DNA of 64,000 nucleotides from Rhizophagus clarus (lineage: Eukaryota; Glomeromycota; Glomeromycetes; Glomerales; Glomeraceae), in NCBI GenBank assembly GCA_015698045.1, contig BLAL01000306.1, forward strand, positions 186,001 to 250,000, given 5' to 3'. Position numbers and translations under genes: made by a program. Below, piece after piece: positions 46,041-57,677 of the stretch. The notes under the pieces were generated by a model, which did not search any database, was not told where the DNA came from, and was given only the letters and a program-made list of their open reading frames with translations. The first letter of the stretch is position 1, and each line of letters opens with the position of its first letter.

Positions 46041-47850
46041 GTGCCACCCCGGGTGGTATCGGTTTTTCTGCCATCCTATCACGTGACTTAAAAATATAAT
46101 TTGATTGGCTAATTTTTAATCGGTTAATTTTTAACTTTAAAATTTTTTTCATAAAAAAAATTTTTGTAAGAATTAAATTTTGATAAAATACAATATAAAT
46201 ACAATAGTAAAACATCCGAAATAACTTAATAAACTTTAGTAACTTTTTTATTAAAATTTGTAATTTTGTATTGTATCATATATGCTATAGATAAACAATT
46301 ATTTATTTAGTTTACAGTACTAGTAATAAATGACACGAGTGACATCTAATAACAAATTACAATAGTAAAGAAAGAGATGTATAATGAAAAGAAGTAAAAG
46401 GGATAAAGTAAAATAAGAAAGAAAATGAGGAACAAAAAAAGAAATTGAGGATGAAGGGATGATGAAAGGAGAGATCAAGGAAGATAATGATGAAAGAAGT
46501 GATCAGGAATAAAAGAATGCTAAAAGGAGTGATCAAGAATGAAAGAGGAACGAAATAAATGATCAAGGACGAGATAGTAATGCAAGGAGCAATCAAAGAC
46601 AAAAAGAGAATGAAAAAAAAGATCAAGGATGAAATAATGACAAAAGAGAAACGATTAAGGATGAAGGGGGCACAAAATAACAATCAAGGACAAAATAATG
46701 ATGAAAGGGGAGATCAAGAATGAAGAGGAAATGAAAGAAATGAAAATAATGATGAACGGAGAGATCAAGGATGAAGAGGGAACGAAAGAAATGATCAAGG
46801 ATAAAATAATGATGAAAGGAGCAATTAAGGATAAAAGGGAAATGAAAGGATAAAATAATAATGAAAGGAGAGATCAAGGATGAAGGGGAACAAAAGTAAC
46901 GTTTAAGGATGAAATAATAATAAAAGGAGAGATCAAGGATGAAGAAGGAACAAATGAAATGATCAAGGACAAATAATGATGAAAGGAGCGATTAATGATG
47001 AAGAAGGAACGAAAGGAACAATCAAGGATGAAATAATGATGAAAGGAGAGATCAAGGATGAGGGGGAAACAAAAGTAATGATTAATGATGAAATAATAAT
47101 AAAAAGAGAGACCAAGGATGAAGAGGAAATAAAAGAAATGATCAAGGATGAAAGGAATGATCAAAGATGAAAGAGAGAACAAAAGGAATAATCAAGAAGG
47201 AAAAGGGAATAAAAGGAACGATAAAGAATGAAAGGGGAAGCAAAAGAAATGAAAGTGGAAGCAAAAGAAACAATAAAAAATGAAAGTAATAGTAAAAGAA
47301 ATGATAAAAAACGAGAGGGAACAAAAAAACAATGAAGGATAAAAGAATTATGAAAAGGTGTGATAAAGAACGAAATAAAAAATGAAAATACCCAAAACAA
47401 AATGAAAATAAAATCGCAAAAAAAGAAAAGCCCAGCCGAAAAAAAAATAAGAAAAGATGGTTAGTTAAAGAAGGCAAATCTAAAGATTCAAAGTGTCTTG
47501 AACTTACCATTTACTGAAAACTTGATGACGAAGTCTGTTAACTGTCAAAAAGATTAACCTGCAAAAGAAAGTGTTAACGTTAATTAACAAAAAAAAATTG
47601 ACAATGCTGAAAAAGAAACTTACCAGAAGCTCCCAAGCCAAGAAAATAAGCACTTACAAAAAAAGAACATTATTTAATGCTGATTTATAATAAAAAAAAT
47701 GATTTAAAAAATAAAACATACTGAAAGTAACGAAAGTAAAAAGCGGCAAAAAATTAAAAAAAAATCGCGTATAAAAAAACAAAATAAACAATTAATTTAG
47801 AATCACGTGATAGGGGTGGCAAAAAATCATGTACCACCCAGGGTGGCACC
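46041..47850. mobile_element. Non-autonomous TIR element with ~1-kb polypurine core
   Basis: The inverted arms, about 50 bp and about 80% alike, begin GGTGCCACCCCGGGTGGTA (left) and GGTGCCACCCTGGGTGGTA (right, inverted) and run to atcacgtga. The core (46370-47400) is a purine-rich array of gatcaaggatgaaataatgatgaaagg-like units on the plus strand; all ORFs there are repeat translation. The 3' part has splice-bounded short segments on the minus strand (for example 47508-47545, acceptor ttgacag, donor GTAAGT). No target duplication was recognised. Confidence 0.7.
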
Positions 47851-48279
47851 AACAATTTTTCTTAAAAATAATATATATATATATTATATTTGATTGATTA
47901 AAAAAATTGTTTTCAATTTTAAAAATAATTATATTTCGATTTTAAAAAAAATTATATTTCGATTAAAAAGAATAATAATAGGATCCTAAGTAATATATAT
48001 AGGGGGTAACAAGAAATTTTGTGTAGCCACATGCTATTTTTGCCACAGTTAAAGGTTATATATACGTAAAATTAATGATATTTATTGGAAATATCATATT
48101 TTTCATTTGCTTAATTTTGATAAAATTTATGAAAGATCATATGTTACAATTGCTTATTTTTTTGGATAAATTTGATATATTTAATATCAAAATAAATTAA
48201 ATCATTATACAATTTGAGAATATTACGCAACTACTAAAAATAATAAAAAAGTTTCATTTATATTACAAACATTATGCAT

Positions 48280-48455
48280 CGAATGCCTTTCTTATGATAA
48301 TTAATTAATAAAAAAAAGTCACACACAAAGTTCAAATCACGAGAAATTTTTTTAAAAGATGGCGTTCGAATGCCTTTCTTATGATAATTAATTAATAAAA
48401 AAAAAGTCACAGTCATAAAGTTCAAATCACGAGAAATTTTTTTAAAGGATGGCAT
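48280..48455. repeat. Tandem duplication of an ~87-bp unit
   Basis: Two nearly identical adjacent copies (atgcctttcttatgataatt ... cgagaaatttttttaaa). Recent duplication. Confidence 0.9.
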
Positions 48456-48799
48456 TCATGCAAACAGATTTGCATATAATATTATTAATATATAGTAATA
48501 AAACAACCAACATGACATTATGGAAATATTGTAAAAAATGACTTTTATTGTAAGGCATAAATTTTATATTATGATGAATATATTTTGGTTGGGATAATAT
48601 TATTGGAACATTAATTGTGCAGTACAGTCAGTACATTATTTAATCAGCAAACGAAAAAATTTTTATTTACCGAAAATGATTTACAAATATAAAATATAAA
48701 AAATTATTATAAGGCCATATGATTAAGTTACTTATTTTCAGGCAATTTGTGAAGTAATATATTGAGTTTGCTTATTCATCTTAATAAAAAGCCTTGCGT

Positions 48800-49165
48800 G
48801 CAAAATTTTCATTTTTTCATTTTTTATTATTACTATTTTTTCATTTTTGTTTTTTTCTTGTTTTTAGATTTTCTTTTTTTTTTGCTTTTATTTATTTTTT
48901 TTTTTTTTATTATTATTTTTTTGGTTTTTTTTTTTTTTTTGGATTTTCTTTCTTTTTTTTGCTTTTATTTATTTATTTTTTTTATTACTATTTTTTTGGT
49001 TTTGTTTTTTTTTTTTATTTTCTTTTGTTTTTTTTTTGTCTTTTTTTTTTTTTTTTTTTCTACTTTTTTTTTTGTTTTTATCTTTTTTGTTTTCTTTTTT
49101 TTTGTCTTGATTTTTATTTGTTTTATGTTCTTTTTTGTTTTTTATTTTATTTTTTTTTTTTGCTA
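48800..49165. repeat. T-rich simple-sequence tract
   Basis: About 360 bp of T-runs broken by g, c and a. Long Phe-rich frames arise from it but are not genes. Confidence 0.9.
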
Positions 49166-49239
49166 AAATTGCTAAAAATAACCATATAATACATATGTAT
49201 ACTATTTATAAGAATTTTTTTGTTTTTTTAACATGAAAA

Positions 49240-49475
49240 TAGGACCCAGAAATATACATAAAAGGGTCAGGTTTGAGTTTGCGTACAATGAACCATAAAA
49301 ACCATATAGATCTTTCTTTTTGTGAATAATTTTAGATAGTGCTGGTCAAATATTTATTTCTTAATTTAGAAATTGACTAGTACTATCGTAATTTTGGCCC
49401 TGAAAAAAATGCGTACAGCTCATATAAAAATTTTTTTTTGCCACCTGACCCTTATATATATATTTCTGGGTCCTA
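49240..49475. mobile_element. 236-bp MITE
   Basis: Inverted ends TAGGACCCAGAAATATA and, inverted, TAGGACCCAGAAATATA, then gggtcaggt. Flanked by tgaaaa at 49234-49239 and 49476-49481; a TA duplication is the alternative reading, so superfamily is open. Confidence 0.8.
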
Positions 49476-49904
49476 TGAAAACCATTACTTTTAGCATACT
49501 ATTTCTCAATTTTTATAAGGTTAAATAAGTTAAATATAATATTTATTGAAAAAATCATGATCTAACTTTTCTGTTTACCAATTTCAGAGCGTAATTTAAT
49601 CACTTTAGCCAAATGAAATTGTCTTGCTTAAATCTTAATTTCATAGAATATAAATTTAGAAGAAGTTTAGAAGTTCTACAATTTGGTTGTTGTAAAATTA
49701 TGTGTAATATATTTAAAATCGTTTATATTTTTTATTCTTTATTTATAGAATAGCATATACAAAATAAAAATTTTAACTATGTATAAATTGTTTTTTTGAA
49801 AGTTAATGGTGCTAAAAATTACTAGTGGTAAATATGAGTGTTCTATTATAATTTATATAATCATAATTTTATGCTGTTTGCTGTTTATTATTACTATTAG
49901 TTAG

Positions 49905-50105
49905 TCCTTAAATATGAGGACAAATATTCTTTATAGTAAGGGCCATTATGATGGTCTTCCAATATGAAATAATAATATCCTTCATGGTAAGAACATCATG
50001 GTTCTCCAATAATATGAGGTCAATAATATCCTCCATGATGAGAACCATCATGATCCCAAGATAATAATACCCTTCATAGTAAGGACCACTAACAAAAATA
50101 TCCTT
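49905..50105. repeat. ~50-bp degenerate tandem repeat
   Basis: Four units around aatatccttcatggtaagaa and ccatcatgatgg. Non-coding. Confidence 0.65.
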
Positions 50106-51536
50106 ACTTTTTCCTTTTAAACAATGCATGTGGGTAGTTTATACATTTAGAATCTGATGCATACTGAAATTTAAGAATTGTTTGGAATTATTATAGATTA
50201 TGGAAAATCTGAAATAGCCCAAAAATTGCTTTAGTGAACATGCTTTGTCCATATCCAAGAAAAAAATTCGGACAAAATTGTTCACTTTTGGTGGATATGC
50301 TTTGTCCACATCCAAGCAAATGCAGACAAAATTGTCCGAAAAGTCACGTGACAATGTTGAACAGATGGTGTTTCGTCCACCATTATGCGGACATTAGATG
50401 TAAACCATGGTCACCATAAAAGGACTTAACCTATAGACTTGAGACATGAATTGTAAGGTTAGATCCTTTGTTAATCGGACGGATGGGATGCAATTCTGGA
50501 CTGTGTTGCCAATTCTAATGATATGCATAATAAGATATACGGAACATTTACAGATCTAAAATCATGATTATGGAAAAATAATGGAAATGTTCAGATAAAA
50601 ATTTTTTATAGGGCTACGATTCTATTTGTGCTAGTATAATTTTTATTATTCCTGTCGCACTCTAATTTTATATACTTGAATAGAATGTTTGATATAAGAT
50701 CCGGATGGGAGGTGAATGTTTCCAAAAGTAAATGAAGCACTTAATTGAGTCTGCTGTTTCTGATTCTGAAGAAAATAAAGATTCCAGTAAAATTGATTTA
50801 AATATGTTTCTTCAGAACTTTAAAATGTTCATTTTTATATTTCGTTTATAACTTTTTCAAAAATAGTATATAATAAAAAGTTTTACTTTTTATTATGTAA
50901 TCGTACAGTACTAATTCATTTAATAATATGATCATTTGAAGTGACGAAAATGTGTTGCTCGCAACACATAATAGTGACATTTCGTGATTCAATAGTTTGC
51001 CAATGAACAAACTACTCGTGTGGTTATAAACTGAGAATTAACTTCTAATAATTTCTTGTGAGTTCGCAAATGTCCGTCGATGATGGAATGATCCATATTT
51101 CTATTTTGTCCAGCACAAAATTCGTTTCTAAAATCTGTGATAACTGCGTCATTTTCAGTTTTGGGTCCTGTAAAAAGAAGTTGATTAGTTTATAAATTGG
51201 CACTGTTCAACTATATTTTCTATGCTATGATCGTTGTCCAATGATGACATGACTGCGTATACTCGTAACGAGAAACTTTTTTGTCTTACGAATACGTTTA
51301 TATTGATTTGAATAAAGAAAATTAACAATTTAAATTATTTGATTAAACTATAAAGCACATTTTATTCCGTACACTGATTTTAATGATGTTGAACTTAACA
51401 TGTGATAGCAAATTCAAAGTTTATCACGTCCAAAGTATTTTCATATACAAAAAATAAATAAGAAAGGACGTTAATCACTTTCTTGTCCTAAACAATGTAA
51501 AATTTTTCTTGTGATCACAGACAATGTACGTACATA
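50106..51536. other. No gene seen; short direct repeats
   Basis: Contains a repeat of gctttgtccatatccaag (50242-50260, again near 50300-50318), which may belong to an unresolved element with tcacgtgac near 50342, and a small hairpin tgtgttgctcgcaacaca (50951-50968). Otherwise intergenic. Confidence 0.5.
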
Positions 51537-51538
51537 TA

Positions 51539-51695
51539 TGGGGTCTTTGCAATAGAAAGGTACGAAACTCAAAAAAATTTTTAAATTTACTTTATATGCC
51601 AATTATGTTTTTTATACTAAAATAAGTGTAAATTTAATATTAATTAAATTTTTATTTTTTTTTGAGTTTCGTACCTTTCTATTGCAAAGACCCCA
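51539..51695. mobile_element. Tc1/mariner-type MITE with near-perfect 40-bp TIRs
   Basis: The ends TGGGGTCTTTGCAATAGAAA then ggtacgaaactcaaaaaaa are exact inverted copies over about 40 bp, flanked by TA on both sides (51537-51538, 51696-51697). 157 bp long, non-coding. The perfect arms suggest recent activity. Confidence 0.9.
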
Positions 51696-51984
51696 TATTA
51701 CATTATATTAAGCAAATAATGCGAAGTAACTTAGCATCACCATATGTTAAGAGAAATTGTGTTATCACTTAACAATATTTTTTTTTTGATGAAATGACTA
51801 TTCACATTTAACAATAATACCGAAGAATGAAGGGAACTCCGTAAATATACCTATATTCTTGATGTTATTAATATCACGATCATAATTTTCCATCATTTTC
51901 GCTTGTTGTACAGAATAAGGAATAAGATGCTGATAATTGTGTTAATACAAATGCATCCCTACCTGGCTACCTGAACCTCCGAAT

Positions 51985-52070
51985 AGGGTTGGATCGGTCC
52001 TAACAAAGACCGGTCCTACATCGGTCTTGGGAACGGTCTTCTGTCCGACCGGACCGTGAAAAATATCTAT
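51985..52070. mobile_element. Solo arm related to the GGTC-rich element
   Basis: A cluster of ggtcctaac/gaccggtcc motifs resembles an arm of the element at 25617-26406. The other arm was not found. Confidence 0.4.
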
Positions 52071-52154
52071 TAAATACTGTATGCTTCTTAATCATTTAAT
52101 AATTTCCTAATTGTATACGCACGTACCTTGCTTGATATTCAAATTGATTTGCAA

Positions 52155-52693
52155 TTGGTCTGGTACGAAATCCCGAAACTTGAAATCTCGACAGCACATT
52201 ATCCTGACACTCTAAATCCCGAAATGCCAAAATCCTGAAATGACATAACCCCGAATTGTTATAATCCCAAAAGATTATAATCTCGAACTTTATAATCTGA
52301 AAGTATCACAATACCGAAATTTTATGATCATGCCGCTTCATAAGCTCGAAAGACAAAATACCAAAATTCAAAATCCCGAAATTAACATTTTTTACTTTAA
52401 TTATTTTGTAAAGAAAAATTAGCATAAATATATATTATTTTTAAATTGACATTTTATAAAAGTGTTGTGAGAAATTCCACCATCACCGAACTGCTTGCAT
52501 GATCATTAAAAACTGCCATTATTTTTTTTTTTTTTTCACAATTTTAAGTTTCTTTTTTTTTTTTGTTTTGGTCGTTGCTCTTCTGCCTCATCACGAAGAA
52601 TTTATGAAATTCGGGATTATGAAATTATTACAAATTCAGGATTTTGTATTGCGATATTATGAAATGTCAGGATTTCTTGTTGTTAATTATCAC
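52155..52693. mobile_element. Non-autonomous MULE-like element with minisatellite TIRs
   Basis: The left arm (52155-52390) is a string of aaaatcccgaaa-like units starting ggtctggtacgaaatcccg; the right arm (about 52595-52690) holds inverted units such as ttcgggattatgaaat and tcaggattttgt. Same design as the MULE ends at 1236 and 3617. T-rich centre without coding sequence. Confidence 0.6.
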
Positions 52694-52976
52694 CAGTTTA
52701 TTTGAAAACCGTATTATAATAATAACATAGTAACATTGAATAGTTTAAATAATACTTTCAAAAAAATGTTACGACGAATAAAATTTAGAAATTACGTTTA
52801 TTAATAGTTGAATGATTGACGAAAAAAACGATTATTATTGAATAAATGGATAAATAATGGTTGTATAATTGTTAAAAATCATGTTAAAGGGGGAACAAAT
52901 AAATTAATTATATAAGAACTAAATACATTAATATCCAAAATTTTTAGCGGAAATTTGATAAAATAAGGTATTAAGA

Positions 52977-53453
52977 CTAATTAGAAGGGCAAGAACCAAC
53001 TCCAGAAAATTTACTACAATCTACTACATTAAGATACCAAGTAGCTTCAGAACCACTCGCTTCATAACAAATGTCGGAATCAACTGGTCCATCCTTAGAC
53101 CACTTATACTCGTGTATTTGAATTCCATACGATCCATCTGGTGGTGGGCTGTTATAATCAAGTATTTTACAAGTTCCGGTACAATTTAAGTATCCAGTGT
53201 AGAAATACACTTTACCTGTAGGAGGGTCAAGTGCCCACCCCTCACATTCTCGACTACTGATCAAAGTAGAAAAAACCTGTACATGATATGCTACGCATTA
53301 TTTATATTGATAAAAATAGATAAAATTTTATTAGAACAGGGAAAGACAAATACTTTGTTATAAATATTCAAGAGCTTTACCTTTAGATATGTGGATTGCT
53401 AGGGAAAGGATGATGGAGACGGTAAGGTTGAAAAAAGTTTTGGAAAATTTCAT
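52977..53453 (-). CDS. Small secreted cysteine-containing protein (128 aa), effector candidate
   Basis: Exon 1 (53381-53453): MKFSKTFFNLTVSIILSLAI, a clear signal peptide (basic start, hydrophobic core), ending HISK. The intron 53291-53380 (90 bp, GTAAAG ... gcgtag) uses the only acceptor that keeps the frame; the nearer AG at 53277-53278 would not. Exon 2 (52977-53290) gives AYHVQVFSTLISSRECEGWA, LDPPTGKVYFY, LNCTGTCK, DICYEAS, WYLNVVDCSKF and GVGSCPSN. The mature part has six Cys, suiting three disulphides. 73 + 314 nt = 129 codons. It is secreted by prediction and has no family I recognise. Small secreted proteins of this kind are candidate symbiosis effectors in these fungi, but no function can be claimed. 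Confidence 0.75.
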
Positions 53454-53853
53454 GGTGAGCGTGCAAAGTTTTTCGCTACCTTACTAGTTTTTTAAAAATA
53501 GTTTTTGTTCTTTATTTCAATCACATACAGTACATAGGGTATATTTATATATGTTTTTTACATAACATCTAGGGGTTATCTGAATTTTATGTGAAATATG
53601 TTAAACATGTGTTTGCCATTTATTTCTTTTTAGATAAAAAAGAGATCAGCAAATCACATGCAAATTTTAAGCCCTGTTCATATTCAAATTTATTTGTTTT
53701 TTTACTATGAAAAAAAAAAAATATTACAATAATCATAAAATTTACTAAGATAGACTAGCATTTTTTATTTATTTTTTTTTTTTTAGCGTTTTTTAAACGA
53801 ATATATTGATCCACATACAAATCGCGTACTTTGAATTTGATTGACATTACAAA

Positions 53854-53886
53854 CTAGAATATATTTAGGGGGACTTTTCCCCCCTA
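53854..53886 (-). mobile_element. Helitron-like 3' terminus (minus strand)
   Basis: On the minus strand, a hairpin with arms taggggg/ccccccta around a short loop (53866-53886), then taaatatatt, then CTAG (53857-53854) before T. It is nearly identical, in sequence and spacing, to the end at 25226-25263. Interior sequence to the right (53940-54360) carries the same ttaaaccg-type repeats as 22-23.5 kb. 5' end uncertain; a start near 54560 is possible. Confidence 0.55.
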
Positions 53887-53939
53887 TGATAGATAAGTAT
53901 ACATGCTGTACCTAATACTCATTTATCGGATGAGATTTT

Positions 53940-54365
53940 ATGATAAACGTTCAAAACGAATAATTAAAAAAAAAAATGTTATTTTATTAAAACGGTCAAT
54001 TGAGAAAGTATTGATGTCGTTTTTTATTTTTTTTTAATGGTTTAATAATTTAAAAAAAATTTTTTTATCAGATTATTAAACGGAATAACCAAAAAAAATT
54101 TAAATTGAAATATTTATACTTTTTTTTTACGGTCTATTAGACCGAATAATTAAAAAAAAAATTTAATAATTTATTTTTTTAACGGTTTATTAAACCGGAT
54201 AGTTAAAATATTTTTTGATTAAGCATTAGTAACCATTAAAAAAAATTAATTTTAACGGTTTATTAAATCAAATAATTAAAAAAATTTATTAATCGATAAT
54301 TTATTTTTTAACCGAATATTTAAAAAAAAAAAAAAACGTTTTTTTAAACTGGATGACAAAAAAAT
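53940..54365. repeat. Degenerate gtttattaaaccg repeats
   Basis: Units such as aacggtttattaaaccggat separated by A/T runs, shared with 22070-23560. Probably Helitron interior. Confidence 0.5.
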
Positions 54366-54599
54366 TACTATACTTTCTTTTACAGCTCTTATACAAAAAA
54401 AACGATTTTTTTTTCAATTGCTTTCATTTTCCCAAAATTGACTAGTCGTCTATGCATTTTTTCAATAAATTGTCATCCCGAAGAATGCTGAATGATCCAT
54501 AAAGTATATGCCGCATAAGCTTAAAGCTTTAAGCATAAACATAAGCGTAAACTTGAGTATAAAGCTATGTGATAAGAATAGAAGAAAAAGTTAAACCGG

Positions 54600-55560
54600 T
54601 TCTAGTACGAAACCTCGAAAATCACTTGCACAACTAACACAAGACTGACAACAAATCTTGACAAAATCAAAATCTCAACAATCCAAAATTCTAACAGGTC
54701 ATTATACTGACAAAATTTCAACAATTTTTAATAATAGAGTAAATCACATAATAATGGATTATTTACGTGGAATTGCCCACAATATTTCTTTATAATTTCT
54801 TGCGATTACATATTTGACGGTTTATGCATGGAACATTTTAAAAAAATGCATTAATTTTTATTTATTTTTTTTTTTTAATTTATTGAAAAAAATTATTATT
54901 TTATTATAAAGAATTGGTAATAATGGCTTTTAAAAGCTATTTTACAAATTAATAAATAATAAACATATATGCAGCATTAAACGAAAGTGTATGGTTGCTA
55001 TCACCTATAAACCACACTAATATCAAACTTTTATAAATCATGAACTAAGTGATATAGAAAAACTGAACCAATAAAATGATAGAACAACATGAACTGCACA
55101 TTTCTATCAGTTTATTTTATAAAAATTCAATAATAATATTAAGCGATATCAAGGATCAAAAATAGGTAATTTCATTAAGTGATAATGAAAATTTTTCACG
55201 AAAATTTCACGGATTCCATAAAAATTCCATGGAATATGGCAAAAAAATAATTTTCGCTTAACAATTTAAATTATCAATTTTCTAAAATTTCGGACTCTGT
55301 GGTTTATAGATGATAGCCACCATAGAAATAAACAAGTTTATAATAAATAATTTGTTGCGATATGTTATATATTATAATTTAATCTTAAATTTTGTTAGGA
55401 TAATCAACAGTTAATTAACTTGTCGGAATAGAACATTTCGGGATTAATTGATTGTCGGGGATCTTAGATTGTCAGGATTTTGGGTTGTCGAGATTTTAGA
55501 TTTGTTGTCGTTCTTGTGTTAATCGCGATTGTCAAGAATTTGATCGAATACTGGTTAAAC
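54600..55560. mobile_element. Internally deleted MULE derivative
   Basis: Minisatellite-type inverted arms at about 54600-54730 (ggttctagtacgaaacctcg, then cttgacaaaatc units) and 55425-55560 (gtcaggattttgggttgtcg). Just inside the left arm, 54733-54795 still encodes MDYLRGIAHNISL and stop, the last codons of a MULE transposase (compare MDYIRGIAHNLTL at 3191-3230). The rest of the gene is deleted. Confidence 0.75.
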
Positions 55561-56366
55561 CATATTTAATAATAATAAAGCTTACCAAATGTTGGTTACT
55601 TAAGGGTAGAGGGATCGACATGGCTGATCATATGGCTAAAAAAAAAAATCATTTTTTTTTTTACTTCGCTACAAGGAAAACTCACTCAATATTTTATGAA
55701 AAACTGTTTAAAAGTATTCTTTAGAAAGCTAGAGTTTCTGTCTTTCAAATAAACTTTAGTAAAGTATAATACAAATAAGGCTTATAACGAAATATTACAC
55801 TATGAAGTCGTCATTAAGTTGCGAATCTCCTATGGTAAGTTGCGAATCACCTAGAGAACATATCTTCAAATTAACTTTAAACTTATGAAACCTTACAAGT
55901 TAATAGTATAATAAAAAAGAATATTTATGTCAAAAAATCATTGTGCATTTACTTATTCAAATAAAATTTTTTATTAATACCATTTTATTTTTTTATTATT
56001 AGTCATATTTGATTTTAAAAGTCTAAATACATTCAAAAAGACTAATAGCAAATGGTTAAACACTTTAATAAATAAATGAAGCGCATGTTTATACTCTTTT
56101 TAAATGTGTATTTAACAAAATTCATATGGTAGTTTGCGAGAAATCATAAATTTTACTCGTTTTGGGTCACGTGATGATCTACATTTTTTAGTCTAAAATC
56201 ATATATATGTTGTGGCGTAGATACACTCTACCCTTAATATGATCGTCAAATTAATAATTTAGTATGCGATACACACCATCAGTTGACATGTCGTTCAGAA
56301 AATCGGTATATTATAATATAGTAAAGAGTATAAAAACAAATTTGGTATAACAAAATTAGGTACATA
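55561..56366. other. No gene seen
   Basis: AT-rich intergenic DNA without a supported ORF or clear repeat. Confidence 0.55.
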
Positions 56367-56570
56367 TCAAATTAGAGTTAATGGCTGGTAAAGGGTGGTC
56401 GCAAGTCCCCAATGAGAACATACTGTATGTAAAAGATAATTGCATGTCCCCAGTGGAAACATGCGTTGAGAAGGTAGTGGGAACACGCGTAGGGTGGTCA
56501 CAAGTCTCCAGTGTGAACATGCTTCAAAATGGTCGCATGTTCCCAGCCATTTGTATTAACGCTAATTTGA
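56367..56570. mobile_element. 204-bp MITE with TA flanks and ~50-bp internal repeats
   Basis: Ends TCAAATTAGAGTTAATGGCTGG and, inverted, TCAAATTAGCGTTAATACAAATGGCTGG, flanked by TA (56365-56366, 56571-56572). The inside has three or four copies of a ggtcgcaagtccccagtg...gaacatgc unit. Confidence 0.7.
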
Positions 56571-57029
56571 TATGAGTATAGAAACAAAATTTGGTATTAT
56601 ACCTAATTCGTTTTTTTTTGTCATACTCATACCAAATTGGTTTCATACTCATACCAAAATTGCAATAATGATTTGCAAAAAGCCGCAAATATTTCGAAGT
56701 TTCTCTCAAGTAAAGCCATTACAAAACTTTTATTTTTTAGGAAAACTGGATCATTATTGAGAATTTGTAAATGTTCTATAGTGATTATAAATACTTAAAA
56801 CTTCATCGTATTCCTCAAACAGTTCACCGGCTTCTAACCACTTTTTCAATTCAGTTATATTAATACTTATTTTTGTGAGATTCCTCAAATGTTCCCCTTT
56901 TGTAGTACTCCTAAGGTGCTTTGTGAGCTAACAGTTCATCGACATTTTGAGTAGATTTTTTTTTGTGTTAGAAAGTTAAATAGTTAATGGATCGAATGAG
57001 TCACTTAATTAAATAATATAATAAAGGAT

Positions 57030-57185
57030 GGTTTGCCAAGAGATTTGTGCCACCCTAAAAATTTTTTTTAGTGTATTCTAATATGTGTTAAACTGCCAAA
57101 AAAGGAGTTTTTTGAAAAAGGAAATTGTTTATTACGCAGAAGAACCAACAATTCGGTTGTGTCACTTAAACGACAGTTTGTTTTA
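57030..57185. repeat. Dispersed repeat, copy 2
   Basis: Diverged same-strand copy of 20390-20565 (gccaagagatttgtg ... cacttaaacgacagtttg). Confidence 0.45.
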
Positions 57186-57677
57186 TATAAATAATATTTT
57201 ATTAATATTATTCATTCTCATTCTCATGAGTATGAGTATGAGTATGAGTATGAGAGGTGGGAGGCAAAGAATTTACCTCAGGAATAAGGGTTGTTTATAT
57301 ATGCTTCATTTTAATAACTAATTACTAATGAAATTAATTTCTAAATAAGCTAAATTATCTTTCTAACTTTCTTAGACTTGGCTGGTAACGGCTACTGCCA
57401 GATGACTAATTGGAAATTCAGCTACTGCGGTATACCAGGTGACTAATTCTAATTTCCTTTTTTTCTATTTTTTTTCTAGCTTTTTTTAGGTTTGATCAGT
57501 GACATGTTAATGGCCGCTGTGGTACTCTGGGGACTATTTTTATTTTAGCTTTTTTTAGATTCGATCATTATAATCATTATATAAATAACTTAATAAATGT
57601 ATGTGTGAATTAAAATATATTCTAATTTAATTTATATAATTAATTAATTAAATATATCAACTAAAATATATAATAAT

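Noticed and set aside
46357-47510. Several minus-strand ORFs rich in Ser, Phe, Leu and Ile, resembling membrane proteins
   Set aside because: They are repeat translations of the polypurine core of a TIR element, in several frames at once.
48762-49189. Two overlapping Phe-rich ORFs of more than 130 codons
   Set aside because: They are translations of a T-rich simple-sequence tract with no other support.
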